Source of the DNA: Gambelia wislizenii
Taxonomy: Eukaryota > Chordata > Lepidosauria > Squamata > Crotaphytidae
NCBI GenBank assembly: GCA_030847615.1
Contig: JAUMIR010000002.1
Coordinates: forward strand, 287,288,028 to 287,352,027
DNA length: 64,000 nt
Direction: 5' to 3'
Shown here: positions 43,170-52,492 of the stretch, piece after piece
How the letters are laid out: the number at the start of each line of letters is the position of its first letter
Position numbering within the stretch: the first letter of the stretch is position 1
The notes under the pieces: generated by a model
The model's input: the letters and a program-made list of their open reading frames with translations, nothing else
The model's database searches: none
Told to the model about the DNA's origin: nothing
Program-made: the position numbers and the translations under genes

Positions 43170-44426
43170 TTAAAAACGTTCAATAATTAAAAAGAGAAAA
43201 AGAAAAAAAATGAAATAATCCAGTGGCTGCTTAAGGGAAAAGGCAGCCGAATCTTTGGGCCAGGATAGCTGTTCAGGAAAGGCCTGCTGGAAAAGATCCA
43301 TCTTGACAGCTTTTTTGAAGCTGTCTAAGGTGGTAATAAGACGGATCTCGTCCGGCAGGCCATTCCATAACCTGGGAGCGGCAGCAGAGAAGGTCCTCTG
43401 GGAGGTCACAGACAGCCTTGTTTTCATAGGTTGTAACAGATTCCTCCCAGAGGACCGAAGTGTGCAGGGAGGGTCATACGGAAGGAGGCGGTCCCGGAGA
43501 TAAGTGGGACCCAAGCCATGTAGGGCTTTAAAGGTCATAACCAACACCTTGTACTGTGCCCAGAAACTAATAGGCAGCCAGTGGAGAGCTTTTAACACAG
43601 GTGTTATATTCTCTCTTCTGGAAATGCCAGAAATCAACCTGGCTGCCATGTTCTGAACTAGTTGAAGTTTCCGAGTCAAGCACAAGGGTAGCCCCATGTA
43701 GAGCACATTACAGAAGTCAAGATGGGAGGTTACCAGCACATATACCACAGTTTCGAGGTCCCTGATTTCCAGGAAAGGGCGCAGCTGGTGTATCAGCCGA
43801 AGTTGATAACAGGCACTCCAGACCGTTGCATTTACCTGATTAGACATCTGGAGCAACAGGTCCAGGAGCACCCCCAGACTGCAGACACAGTCCTTGGAGG
43901 AGAATGTGATTCCATCCAGGATTGGTAGTTGTATTCCCAGACCTGGTTTCGGGCCCGTAACTATTAGTACCTCCGTTTTATCTGGATTCAGTCTCAATTT
44001 GTTTTTCCTCATCCAGTCCATTACTCTCCTAAGACAATCATTGAGAGGAGAGATGCCATCTGAAGTCGAAGCTGACGACCGAGACATGGAGAAATATATC
44101 TGGGTGTCGTCAGCATACTGATGACACCGCACTCCACGCCTCCGAATTATCTCTCCCAGCGGCTTCATATAGATGTTAAATAGCATCAGGGACAGGATGG
44201 CGCCCTGAGGAATGCCACAATTGAGCTCTATTTTAGTAGAGCAACTGTCCCCAAGCCTCACCCACTGGGATCTACCCGAGAGGAAGGAATGGAACCACTG
44301 CAAGGCAGTACGTCCAATTCCTAACCCTCTCAGGTGATCTAAGAGGATGGAATGGTCTATTGTATCAAAGGCCGCTGAGAGGTCCAAGAGCACCAACAGG
44401 GTCACACTACCCCTGTCGATCCCCAA
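43170..44426 (-). CDS. L2-like LINE reverse transcriptase, partial
   Basis: An open frame of 418 residues covers the RT domain from LLVLLDLSAAFDTIDHSILL through GIPQGAILSLMLFNIYM and the catalytic CHQYADDTQIYFS to the C-terminus (RTFSAAAPRLWNGLPDEIR, KKAVKMDLFQQAFP). The endonuclease and the RT N-terminus are missing because of 5' truncation, so it cannot move by itself. The last ~25 residues after QAFPEQLSWPK are AT-rich and probably untranslated in the source element. It aligns residue by residue with the 61-63 kb copy. Confidence 0.8.
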   Translation of the reverse strand: MGIDRGSVTLLVLLDLSAAFDTIDHSILLDHLRGLGIGRTALQWFHSFLSGRSQWVRLGDSCSTKIELNCGIPQGAILSLMLFNIYMKPLGEIIRRRGVRCHQYADDTQIYFSMSRSSASTSDGISPLNDCLRRVMDWMRKNKLRLNPDKTEVLIVTGPKPGLGIQLPILDGITFSSKDCVCSLGVLLDLLLQMSNQVNATVWSACYQLRLIHQLRPFLEIRDLETVVYVLVTSHLDFCNVLYMGLPLCLTRKLQLVQNMAARLISGISRRENITPVLKALHWLPISFWAQYKVLVMTFKALHGLGPTYLRDRLLPYDPPCTLRSSGRNLLQPMKTRLSVTSQRTFSAAAPRLWNGLPDEIRLITTLDSFKKAVKMDLFQQAFPEQLSWPKDSAAFSLKQPLDYFIFFLFLFLIIERF

Positions 44427-44780
44427 GCGAAAGTTGTCACTCTAATGATAGTATCATGGGATTACAGCAATGTGCGATAATTACTATAATCATGACACTA
44501 TGTTTCCCCTTTCCTCAGTTGTGGAATTACAGTGTTTTTAGATGTTTTAGGGGATTTTCAGACTACACTGAAAAGGAGTCCACATTCTTTTCCAGCTAAC
44601 ACCATTAGAACACCTTCTCTCCTTTGTCAGTTTAATTACCTAGCCATGACCTAATCTTACTTAATCCTTATAAGTATTCATTTACTGATTTCTGTCTTAT
44701 TCCTATTCCTCTTTTTTATCCCCCTTTTGGATGGGCGTGGATTGGTCCTCCTGCCATCCCAGAATGAACATTCACAGTAA

Positions 44781-45210
44781 TGTCATGTATGGAGGCTCAA
44801 TAACCAGCAGCTTCAGAGTTGAACAGTAAGTTTTATTGCTACAGAAAACTAAAGAGCAAACTATACAAAATTGTTGCTTCAAATGAAGCTCATAGGAAAA
44901 GCAGTAAAATAAAAAGTATTTACAATCAGCCATATCTGGTGGGCAGCCCAACCATTGGTCGCCCATCATCCCCACTCCCAGTTCTCACCCAGAGTGGTCT
45001 CCACCTATCATTGCCACAGCCCACCACAGGTACAAGGCCATTCAGTTCATTTTCCAGACACAGACCATCCTCCCTTGTCTCTTTCCAGTACATCACCTTG
45101 TTACAGTGTTCTCAAAGAATGCAAACACGAAACAGTCAAGCATGAAAACACACAATACATGAACAGAAATATTGGCAGGAGAAAGTCACTTTTAGGGACC
45201 TACCCTGACA
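44781..45210 (-). mobile_element. Solo LTR inside the DIRS internal complementary region
   Basis: A 430-bp block from TGTCATGTATGG to TACCCTGACA, with possible 5-bp flanks AGTAA (44776-44780) and GGTAA (45211-45215) differing by one transition. On the minus strand, CAATAAAAC lies near the 3' end as a poly(A) signal. It is the second copy of the family at 27508. No internal region is present, so it probably formed by LTR-LTR recombination. Confidence 0.75.
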
Positions 45211-45225
45211 GGTAAGTACAACATC

Positions 45226-46190
45226 TCATCTTGGGATGGCACGGAGTATCAATCCATTATGATTGGGATACACCCAAGCTTTCCACCAGGGTGGGCTCTG
45301 AACTCTCATTTTACTACATACTGTAACCACAGCCCTTCCAAAAGCTGCCTGAGCTGATTTATACTTGTCTAACTTATAATGCTTGACAAAAGTTGTTGGC
45401 TCTGACCAGCCAGCCACATCACAAATACCTTTCAGTGAGGAAGAAATAGAGTAAGCCATGCTAGTGGCCATAGATCTCATTGACTGAGGCCATACTGACT
45501 GAGGCCTTGGCTTATTTTCACAGTCGTAACACCTGAAAATGCTTGCTTTAATCGATCTAGCAATGACAGTCTTCAAAGACCTTTGACCTAATGTATGATT
45601 AAATGATAGAAAGCCTCTGTATGTCTTAATTGCTCAGTCCTTTTCAAATATACTTCAACTGCCCTTCTAACATCCAAAGTGTGCCATTGACATTCCTTTT
45701 GGTGTTTTGGATGAGGACAGAAAGTAGGCAAATATATTGGCTCTGATAACTCTCACTTGATACATTTTGGCAAAAAAGTAGGGTCCAAAGCCAATGTCAG
45801 TCTATCTTCCTAGAACTTGCATAAAGTTCAGATTAATCGACAAAGCGACCAACTCAGATACCCTCCTTGCCACAAGGCAGGCCACCTTAAATGAAAGCAT
45901 TCTTAAAGATGTTTCCCTCAATGGTTCAAATGGAGAAACAATAAGTCTATTCACGACTAAATTTAAATCCCACATAGTGAAATGATGAACAGGTGGATAT
46001 ATAGACAGTGTAGCACCCTTCAAAAATCTTTTAACATGAGCATGCACCAATAATGGCTTTCTCTCAACATTCAAAATTACTGACAAAGCTGACAGCTCCC
46101 TTTTCAGGGCATTTGGTCTTAAACCTTTCCTAGTCCATCTTGTAAAAAATAGTAAAACATGTTTTACCTGTGGTACATGAGACACTACAC
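45226..46190 (-). pseudogene. YR recombinase remnant of the second DIRS family
   Basis: The N-terminal half (45802-46185) shows VKHVLLFFTRWTRKGLRPN, KRELSALSVILN, VNRLIVSPFEPL and VACLVARRVSELVAL, the last holding the first catalytic Arg. The C-terminal half (45226-45576) shows SMRSMATSMAYSISS in the His-x-x-Arg region and GICDVAGWSEPTTFVKHYKLD with the catalytic Tyr. Stops and a frameshift separate the halves between 45576 and 45800. Alignment to the 59.8-60.8 kb recombinase is clear but distant, supporting a different DIRS family. Confidence 0.72.
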
Positions 46191-46307
46191 CACTTGACTT
46201 ACACCATTTCTCAAAAATGGTTCATGTCCTTTGATAAATGGTTTGAGTTGAAGCTCTCTTAGATGCCAAAATAGTTGCAATTATTTCCGAAGAGTAACCT
46301 TACATCT

Positions 46308-47930
46308 CTAAAGATCTCCTTTCAACTTCCAAACAGTTAAGTCCAGCCAATCCAGATGTTTCACTGGACCCAAGAGATCCAGCCGTTGAAGTAATTTTGA
46401 TGGAATAGCGACCAACATTTGCAAAAGCAACAGAAACTGTGGCCTACTGGGCCAATAAGGAGCTATCAGTACTACTGATGCCCTCCCCTCTGTATTTTTA
46501 GCAGCACCCTCTGCAAAATTTGAACTGGCAGAAATGCACAATGGCATCCCTTTGGCCATGGTACCATTAATGCATTGAAGGCCTGTGCATTGTTGCTTCC
46601 ATTGATTTAAAAGAGTCGACTTAATCTGCAATTCTTTGCGGAAGCAAATAAATCTATTTGAAATGGACCCCGACATGTGTTTAACTGATGGAAAACTGCA
46701 AAATTTAGCATCCATTCTCCCGGATAGACTTGGTTTTGACTGAGGTAATCTTCAAAATTTAACTTGCCTTTGAGATACACTCCTGAAATTGAACTGAGAT
46801 TTTTTTTCTGCCCACCTAAATAATCTGTTTGACTCCACTATCAGTGGAAGGGAACACAACCTTCCCTGATTGCAAATATGTGCTTGGACTGTCATGTTGT
46901 CTGTTCTCATTACAACACAACAGCCCTGCACCACTGATGACATACTGATCAGAGTTAATCTTACTGCTTTCAACTCCAGGTAATTTATGTTGTGAGATCT
47001 GTCCAGAGCTTTCCATACACCGTGTACTGACCTCACACTACAATGAGTCACCCAACCAGTAAGGCTTGCATCTGTTATTATCTGCACTAAATTTTGCTTC
47101 ACCAATGGAACGCCTTTGTCCAAATTGGCATCTCTCAGGCACCATTTCAAGTCCTTTTTAATTAGTTTGGCAATGGAACTAATTAATGTCTCTTAAGTCC
47201 AATCACCCTCTGATGTGGGACAAGAAGTCTCTGTAGGCTTCCTTGAGTGAAATCTCCCTCAAGGAACCAAATGTATTGTCAAAATCAAGACACCATTATT
47301 CTTGCCAAGAACATTATGACTGCAGACCTCAAAGATATTAACTGTTCTATCCCTCTCTTTAATTTGCTCTTTCTTTTGTCCAACATAGTCAGACAACTTA
47401 TTTCCATATTTATATTGGTTCCCAAATGAGTCATCACTCAAGTGGGTATCATAGTTTACCAAGAAACCATAAAACTCTAGGATCTGTAATGTTAATCTCA
47501 CATCTTTTATCAATTTTTCCTTGGAATCTCCCTTCACTAATATGTGATTGAGATAAGGGTACAGCTATACCCCCTCAATCTTAGATATGCAATCAAAGGA
47601 ACTAGTACTTCCATAAATATCCTGGGTGCTGACGCCAATCTCAATGGCAGTGTTCTGAACTGTCCAAATGCGCTATTGGAATCTGGAGGTATACTTCCTT
47701 CAGATCTATCAATATCATTAGATCTCCTATGTGTAAATTGTCTCTTATTGTTTGTAATGTCTCAATTTTGAATCTCTGGTACCTCACATAACAATTGATG
47801 TACCTCAAATTCAGAACATGACAAAAAGTTCTGTTGCTTTTCAGAACAGTGAAAAAGATGGAGTAAATCTCTGTGAACCACTGATCCACTGGGACCTCTT
47901 CTATCACCTGAATTTCTGACAAGTGATTTA
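46308..47930 (-). pseudogene. RT-RNase H-methyltransferase remnant of the second DIRS family
   Basis: From 5' to 3' on the minus strand: RT N-terminus at 47641-47922 (IYSIFFTVLKSNRTFCHVLNL, IDLKEVYLQIPIAH); RT catalytic box at about 47545, where the expected YLDD reads YLNH; RNase H at 46752-47150 (IITDASLTGWVTH, YLELKAVRLTL, MRTDNMTVQAHI); and a methyltransferase-like end at 46308-46560 (VVLIAPYWPSRPQFLLLLQ). Frames are broken between these pieces. Loss of both catalytic aspartates shows that the RT is inactive. Confidence 0.75.
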
Positions 47931-49508
47931 TCTCTCCTAAAACAACCTCCTGTTTTAGAACATTCTTTGCTACTGGGGAAGGAATATATCTGCTTTTTGG
48001 CTTCTTGTTGAACCTTATCTTGTACCCTCTAGTTTACTACCTGCCTGACCCAGTTGTCTGATGTCATTTCCATCCACAAGCTGCCGAAAAGCAGTAACCT
48101 TCCTCCCACAAGTGCCTGTTTCCTGTCAATATTGAGGTTTCCCCATGAGCCGCCCCCTCTTCCTTGTCCTTGTCCCAGTCTGCCATACGCTCCTGGTCTA
48201 CCGCTTAAGATTGATTCCTGAACAACTGCTGCCTTTGCACTCCGTAATTTCCTTATCTTCCAAATCCTCTTCCACCTCAAAAGAAATAATTATTCCCTCT
48301 AAAAAAATCTCCTGTTTATCCCCTTCTTCTGTAAAGTTGGCATAAGGATGAAGCCTCATGTGCCTTCCTCAGAACCGAATTAGCTCTTTTTTATATACTT
48401 CCTTCAGCACTGTATCTCTTTCCCATGGCAGAATAGCCCCAGAAATGAGAGTTGCAACTGGGCTGTCCACCAAGGGGACTTTAAGAAACTCTAGTCTACC
48501 TCCTTCTTTACAAATGAATAAAATTTTTGACTGTAACCCAAAAATCTCCTTGAATTTAAAGAAGTCCCCCATTCTGGCTCAGTCAGGTCTTTAAACATCC
48601 CAGGAAATGGTATACCCTAAGGTTCCTGTGTCTTTAATATTTGAAGGTATTCTATTTTCCTTCGTATTAATACCATCCAACTGTACACGAACAGTCGAAG
48701 CATTTAATCCTAAAGTCTGTATTACTTGCTTTAATAAATGTTTAAATGATTCAACACGAATCTATTTGAACTCCCTTCTTTTTCATCCTCTTCATCAGAA
48801 GAATTTAAATCTGATTCCACACCTTCTTCTAAATCCTTATTCCAAGTGCTGTCCTATAACTCCATACTCACACCCTGTTCATCCTCCATATGTTTATATT
48901 TCCTAGAACATTTCTTTGGCCTTTCCTGTTCAGTTACATCTTTGAAGTCTGCATCATACATTTTCTTTTTCGTTCCTACATTCACCTCTCTTATTAAGTC
49001 ATTGCTATATAGCTCTTTATGTGTTGTAGAAATATCTACTTGTTACATCCCTGTTTGTGTTTTTGGGTTTTCTATTGTTGAATTCCCTGTTTCAAGTTCA
49101 TAATTTGTACAGCATTTTAAAAATTGGCCTGATTCCATTGTGACTGCAAATCAAGTGATGGAAAATTAATTACCTTAGAATTCATTACATTAGAATTACT
49201 GTATAATCATTCACTGGTCTATTACTACCACTTGTCATCATATTACATTCATTTTGTGTATTATTAAAATTAAATTTGTTTGATAAGTTATTAGGACCAA
49301 CAGCCATTAACATATTTCACTCTTTAGCTAAAGCTATAGTTTCTCTTATAATGCTGCTGATCACAGATGCTAGTGGTGTATTTTCATGCTGTCTTGTTTC
49401 CACAAGAATCTGTTTAGTTACTACATTTCTCCCTGAACCCCTGGTAAACTGCTTGTTGAATTTTCAGTGTTACTTCTTCTTTGACTCTGACTTGCCATCT
49501 TAACATTA

Positions 49509-50449
49509 CAGTCGTCCGTTCACATTCGTGGGGGTTATGGGAAGAAGACCCCTGCGAAAGTGAAAAAAACGCGAATAAAAGCAGCCTCTGAGGGTTTAAC
49601 GAGGAGCCCTTCCTAAACACACACACTCAGGGAAGGCGCGGGTGGCATCTGAAGTTCCAGCAAGCAACTGACCCAGCCTCTGAGCATTTAAGGAGGAAAG
49701 AAAAGCACAGCCCCATGCTGTGAGCATGCAAGCAAAATCCCCCCTTGCCACTCCCCTCTCTGTGTCTCAACAAACTGAATTGCTTCTTTAAAACTCACAT
49801 TTCAAACTTTTCCTACACACATTCACACACAGGGAAGGCATGGGTGGCATCTCCCAGCAAGCAACCGACCCAGCCTCTGAGCATTTAAGGAGGAAAACTT
49901 CCTACTTGCTGAAAGAAAAGCACAGCCCCATACTGTGAGCACGCAAGCTTTCCTCCTTAAATGCTCAGAGGCTGGGTTGGTTGCTTACTGGGACGTTAGA
50001 TGCCACCCGCACCTTCCCTGTGCGTGAATGAGTGTAGGAAAGGTTCAAAATGTGAGTTTTAAAGAAGCAGTTCCGTTTGTTGAGACACAAAGAGGGGGTG
50101 GCAAGCATGCGGCTGTGCTTTTCTTTGGGCCATGAGGAGACATGGGGTGAAATGTGAGTTTTAAAGAAGCAATTTAGTTTGTTAAGACACAGAGAGGGGA
50201 GTGGCAAGGGGGGGACTTTGCTTGTGTGCTCACAGCATGGGTCTGTGCTTTTCTTTCGCCTTAGACCCTCAGAGGCTGGTGGGGGTGGTGGTTACTTGCT
50301 GGGATCTTCCCTGTGTGTGTATATGTGTGCAGGAAGTTTTCCTCCTTAAATGCTCAGAGGCTGTTTTGGGAGGAGCAGCGGGGGGAAAGGAATTTCCGTG
50401 AATACATAAAACGGCGAAAGTCAAGGCCTCAAATGTAAAGGGACAACTG
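49509..50449 (-). mobile_element. Tigger-like element with a large internal inverted duplication
   Basis: Ends CAGTCGTCCGTTCACATTCG and AATGTAAAGGGACAACTG with TA flanks (49507-49508, 50450-50451). Subterminal sequence matches the long elements at 18.7 and 41.5 kb (GAAAAAAACGCGAATAAA). The interior is made of blocks repeated in both orientations: CAGCCTCTGAGCATTTAAGGAGG at 49674 and 49872 and its inverse CCTCCTTAAATGCTCAGAGGC at 49952 and 50341; AAAACTCACATTTCAAAC and its inverse AATGTGAGTTTTAAAGAAGC likewise. No coding capacity. Confidence 0.82.
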
Positions 50450-50879
50450 TACTTATTGCCAGCACATCTGCAAACATCTCTTTTAAATAATTAATGAATT
50501 GATTAGATTTGTGGAGGGCTGGTGTATACTTTAAACTGCTCTCCCCTGGCAGCTTTTGTGGACCTGCGTCTTCCTTCGCTGTGTCTGCTGACACTGACGA
50601 TGCCAACACAAATCAAGCCTGCCTTCTCTGATAAGCCATGTGATGACACAGCTCTGCTTGAATCAAAATCTGCTTTTACAATATGGCAGTTTGAACTCGT
50701 CTTTGGAGATTTTGCCCCTGCATTCTCCAATTTACCCAGGCTACTCAAAATGGTTTCTTCAGTCCTGTGTTCCTTTGGAAGCTTAGCCGCTGCAGAAGCT
50801 TATGTCTCTGTGGTTTGAATTGCTTTTTTACTATTCTTCTTCATCTGAGCCATCTTTCTGACCAGCTCCTTAGATTGTG

Positions 50880-51493
50880 GAGATTTTCAAATGGGGATTT
50901 TTCTGCGGGGCAGGAACGGAACAGGGTCGAGAAAGGGGCTGTTGTTCAGAAGACTTCGACCCCTTCTGTCCTGCTCCCGTCCTTCCCCCGTGCTGCTCCC
51001 AGGATATTCTATTCACAATGAAAAATCATGAATAGAACACCCCTTCTGTGCCTGTCACGGAATCAGAGACGTGGGAAATGGAGCCCCGTCCCTGTTCTGC
51101 AATGACAGGCATGGGGGAGGAGCTCTGTGGCAGGCACTTCCGGCCACCAACGAGACAGCCAGGTAAGTGCCACCCTTCTCCCTGGCTCCCCAGGTTCCTT
51201 TTTTAATTTTACATTTGTTTTTAATTTTATTTTGTGTTTTGACAGCTGGGGGGGGGGGGTTGAATTTGAATTTCCTTCCAGCTCGTTCTCTTGTGAGAAC
51301 GAGTGGGATTTCCCCCGGCCACTTGTAAAGGCAGCCTTATGACGTCTGCATTTACGGCTGGCCGGGCAGGACGCCTGTTCTTGGAGCGGAATGGAGGTAA
51401 GTGTAGGAACATTTACCTCCATTCCACTGCAGGAAAGGGAGAGGAGGTGGTGGGGCAGCAATGGGGCATTTTGGCCCCATCTGAAAATTTCCT
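50880..51493. mobile_element. Unclassified DNA element with inverted termini
   Basis: AGATTTTCAAATGGGG near 50880 and CCCCATCTGAAAATTT ending at 51493 are imperfect inverted repeats, and the flanks share TCCTTAG (left at about 50864, right at 51494), a possible target duplication that does not abut the left terminus exactly. It interrupts the DIRS gag. It contains two perfect-looking splice donors (CAG|GTAAGT at 51162 and GAG|GTAAGT near 51407) but no coding frame I can support. Confidence 0.45.
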
Positions 51494-52326
51494 TAGTTTC
51501 TTGATTCTGGTCTTCATATTTGTTAGTCATAACATCACCTATCCACTTCACATCTTCTGCTTCACTCTTGCTGGAGGTCTGAAATATTTTCTTTAAGTCT
51601 GCTGTCCTTATTTTTTCTGAACTTTGTCATGAAGTCTAGCTTTTCTCCTGTCCCCCACTGACCTTTGACCCGTTGGGTCATGGAAGATTCCGTATTTATA
51701 ATTTCTTTGTTGTCTGTCTCTTACTTCCTTTTTCACCCAATTAATCTAACTATAACCCTACTTTTTATTTTATTTTTAACTTGCTGTAATCTCTTGACTG
51801 GAGGAGGGAAAAGTACATGAGGTTGGCAGGGCAAGAAATAAAAAACTGATGGAGGAGAGAAGGGATACTAATGGTGTTAATGGAAAAAAAATGTGGACAC
51901 ATCCCTAGTCGGGTTGGCACGTGGGGATTAACCTAATTGTAGTGGATTGATCCTCCGGGCCGTCCCAAGAATGGTTAGTTTCCAGGCAATTGAACGTTTC
52001 ACACTATTATATCAGCTCAGCATATCAGTGTTATAAGCTTTGTTGTGGATAATAATTTACAGTGCAACAAAGATACTATTTTATCTTACCAAGAAGTCCT
52101 AATTTCTACAAGATACTTGTTTTAAAGACCTGGTTAGAATCATTCCTCCTCCCTAATCCTTTTATCTTTACAAGACTATTCTCTTTGGAAGATTGCACTG
52201 ACTGTGTCCCCAAAGTTTTGTGCTTGCCCAGTTGCTGTGCCAGCAACAATTGTTTTGTGTTTGCCATGATCAGAATTCTAATAGATTTTTTTACACATCT
52301 ATTTCTCTCTTTCTTTCTTCATTTAG

Positions 52327-52492
52327 ATTTTCTGACAGAGTGTTCTGCCAATGAAAGGGACTATAGTGAGGTGAAACAACGTCTGACTAAAAGCTGTCTT
52401 GACACAGAATGTAATTTTGAGAATTTCTGGCAAATTGATAAGATAGAAATGGTTCAAAACAAACACCTAGAGGAAGACTTCATAGCTAAGAG
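52327..52492 (+). CDS. Internal coding exon of an unidentified gene
   Basis: The 166-base exon follows a long pyrimidine-rich acceptor (CTCTTTCTTTCTTCATTTAG) and ends at AAGAG|GTAAAT. Only the frame that takes one base from the previous exon is open; the others hit stops within 25 bases. It therefore fits the exon ending with one spare base at 30195, across a 22-kb intron. The peptide is hydrophilic (FLTECSANERDYSEVKQRL, then FWQIDKIEMVQNKHLEEDFI) and I recognise no domain. It ends in phase 2. The sequence is not in a recognised repeat. Confidence 0.65.

Larger units (their letters stand above)
41364..44432 (-). mobile_element. L2-like LINE, 5'-truncated, split by a MITE
   Basis: On the minus strand the element ends with GGGCGGGATAGAAATAAATG and a (ATC)n tail (41364-41380), the usual L2-type tail in lizards. 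The coding part at 43170-44426 is RT. The element at 41496-43161 lies in its 3' untranslated region. It is 5'-truncated near 44432, inside the RT domain. The family is inferred from RT and tail resemblance to lizard L2. Confidence 0.8.
48029..51640 (-). pseudogene. Gag-like remnant of the second DIRS family, interrupted twice
   Basis: Minus-strand translation gives gag-like pieces: RLEFLKVPLVDSPVATLIS and ILPWERDTVLKEVYKKELI (48369-48572), a Gly/Arg-rich end GQGRGGGSWGNLN (48029-48280), an acidic segment near 48780-48960, and N-terminal pieces at 50470-50880 and about 51490-51640. The start codon may lie near 51635. The element at 49509-50449 and the TIR element near 50880-51493 interrupt the gene, which also has stops. 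The pieces are ordered as one gene when the insertions are removed. Confidence 0.6.
44573..51975 (-). mobile_element. DIRS retrotransposon, second family, minus strand
   Basis: The right (5') end ATTGATCCTCCGGGCCGTCC at 51947 has an inverted counterpart ATGGCACGGAGTATCAATCC at 45236. The segment 44735-44775 (GTGGATTGGTCCTCCTGCC) repeats the right end in direct orientation. Together these form the internal complementary region, split by a solo LTR. The right terminal repeat is recognisable at 44573-44660 (GTCCACATTCTTTTCC, inverted at 51880) but its outer part is missing. Gag, RT, RNase H, methyltransferase and YR remnants follow from right to left. It carries three later insertions: 44781-45210, 49509-50449 and about 50880-51493. 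Confidence 0.82.
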
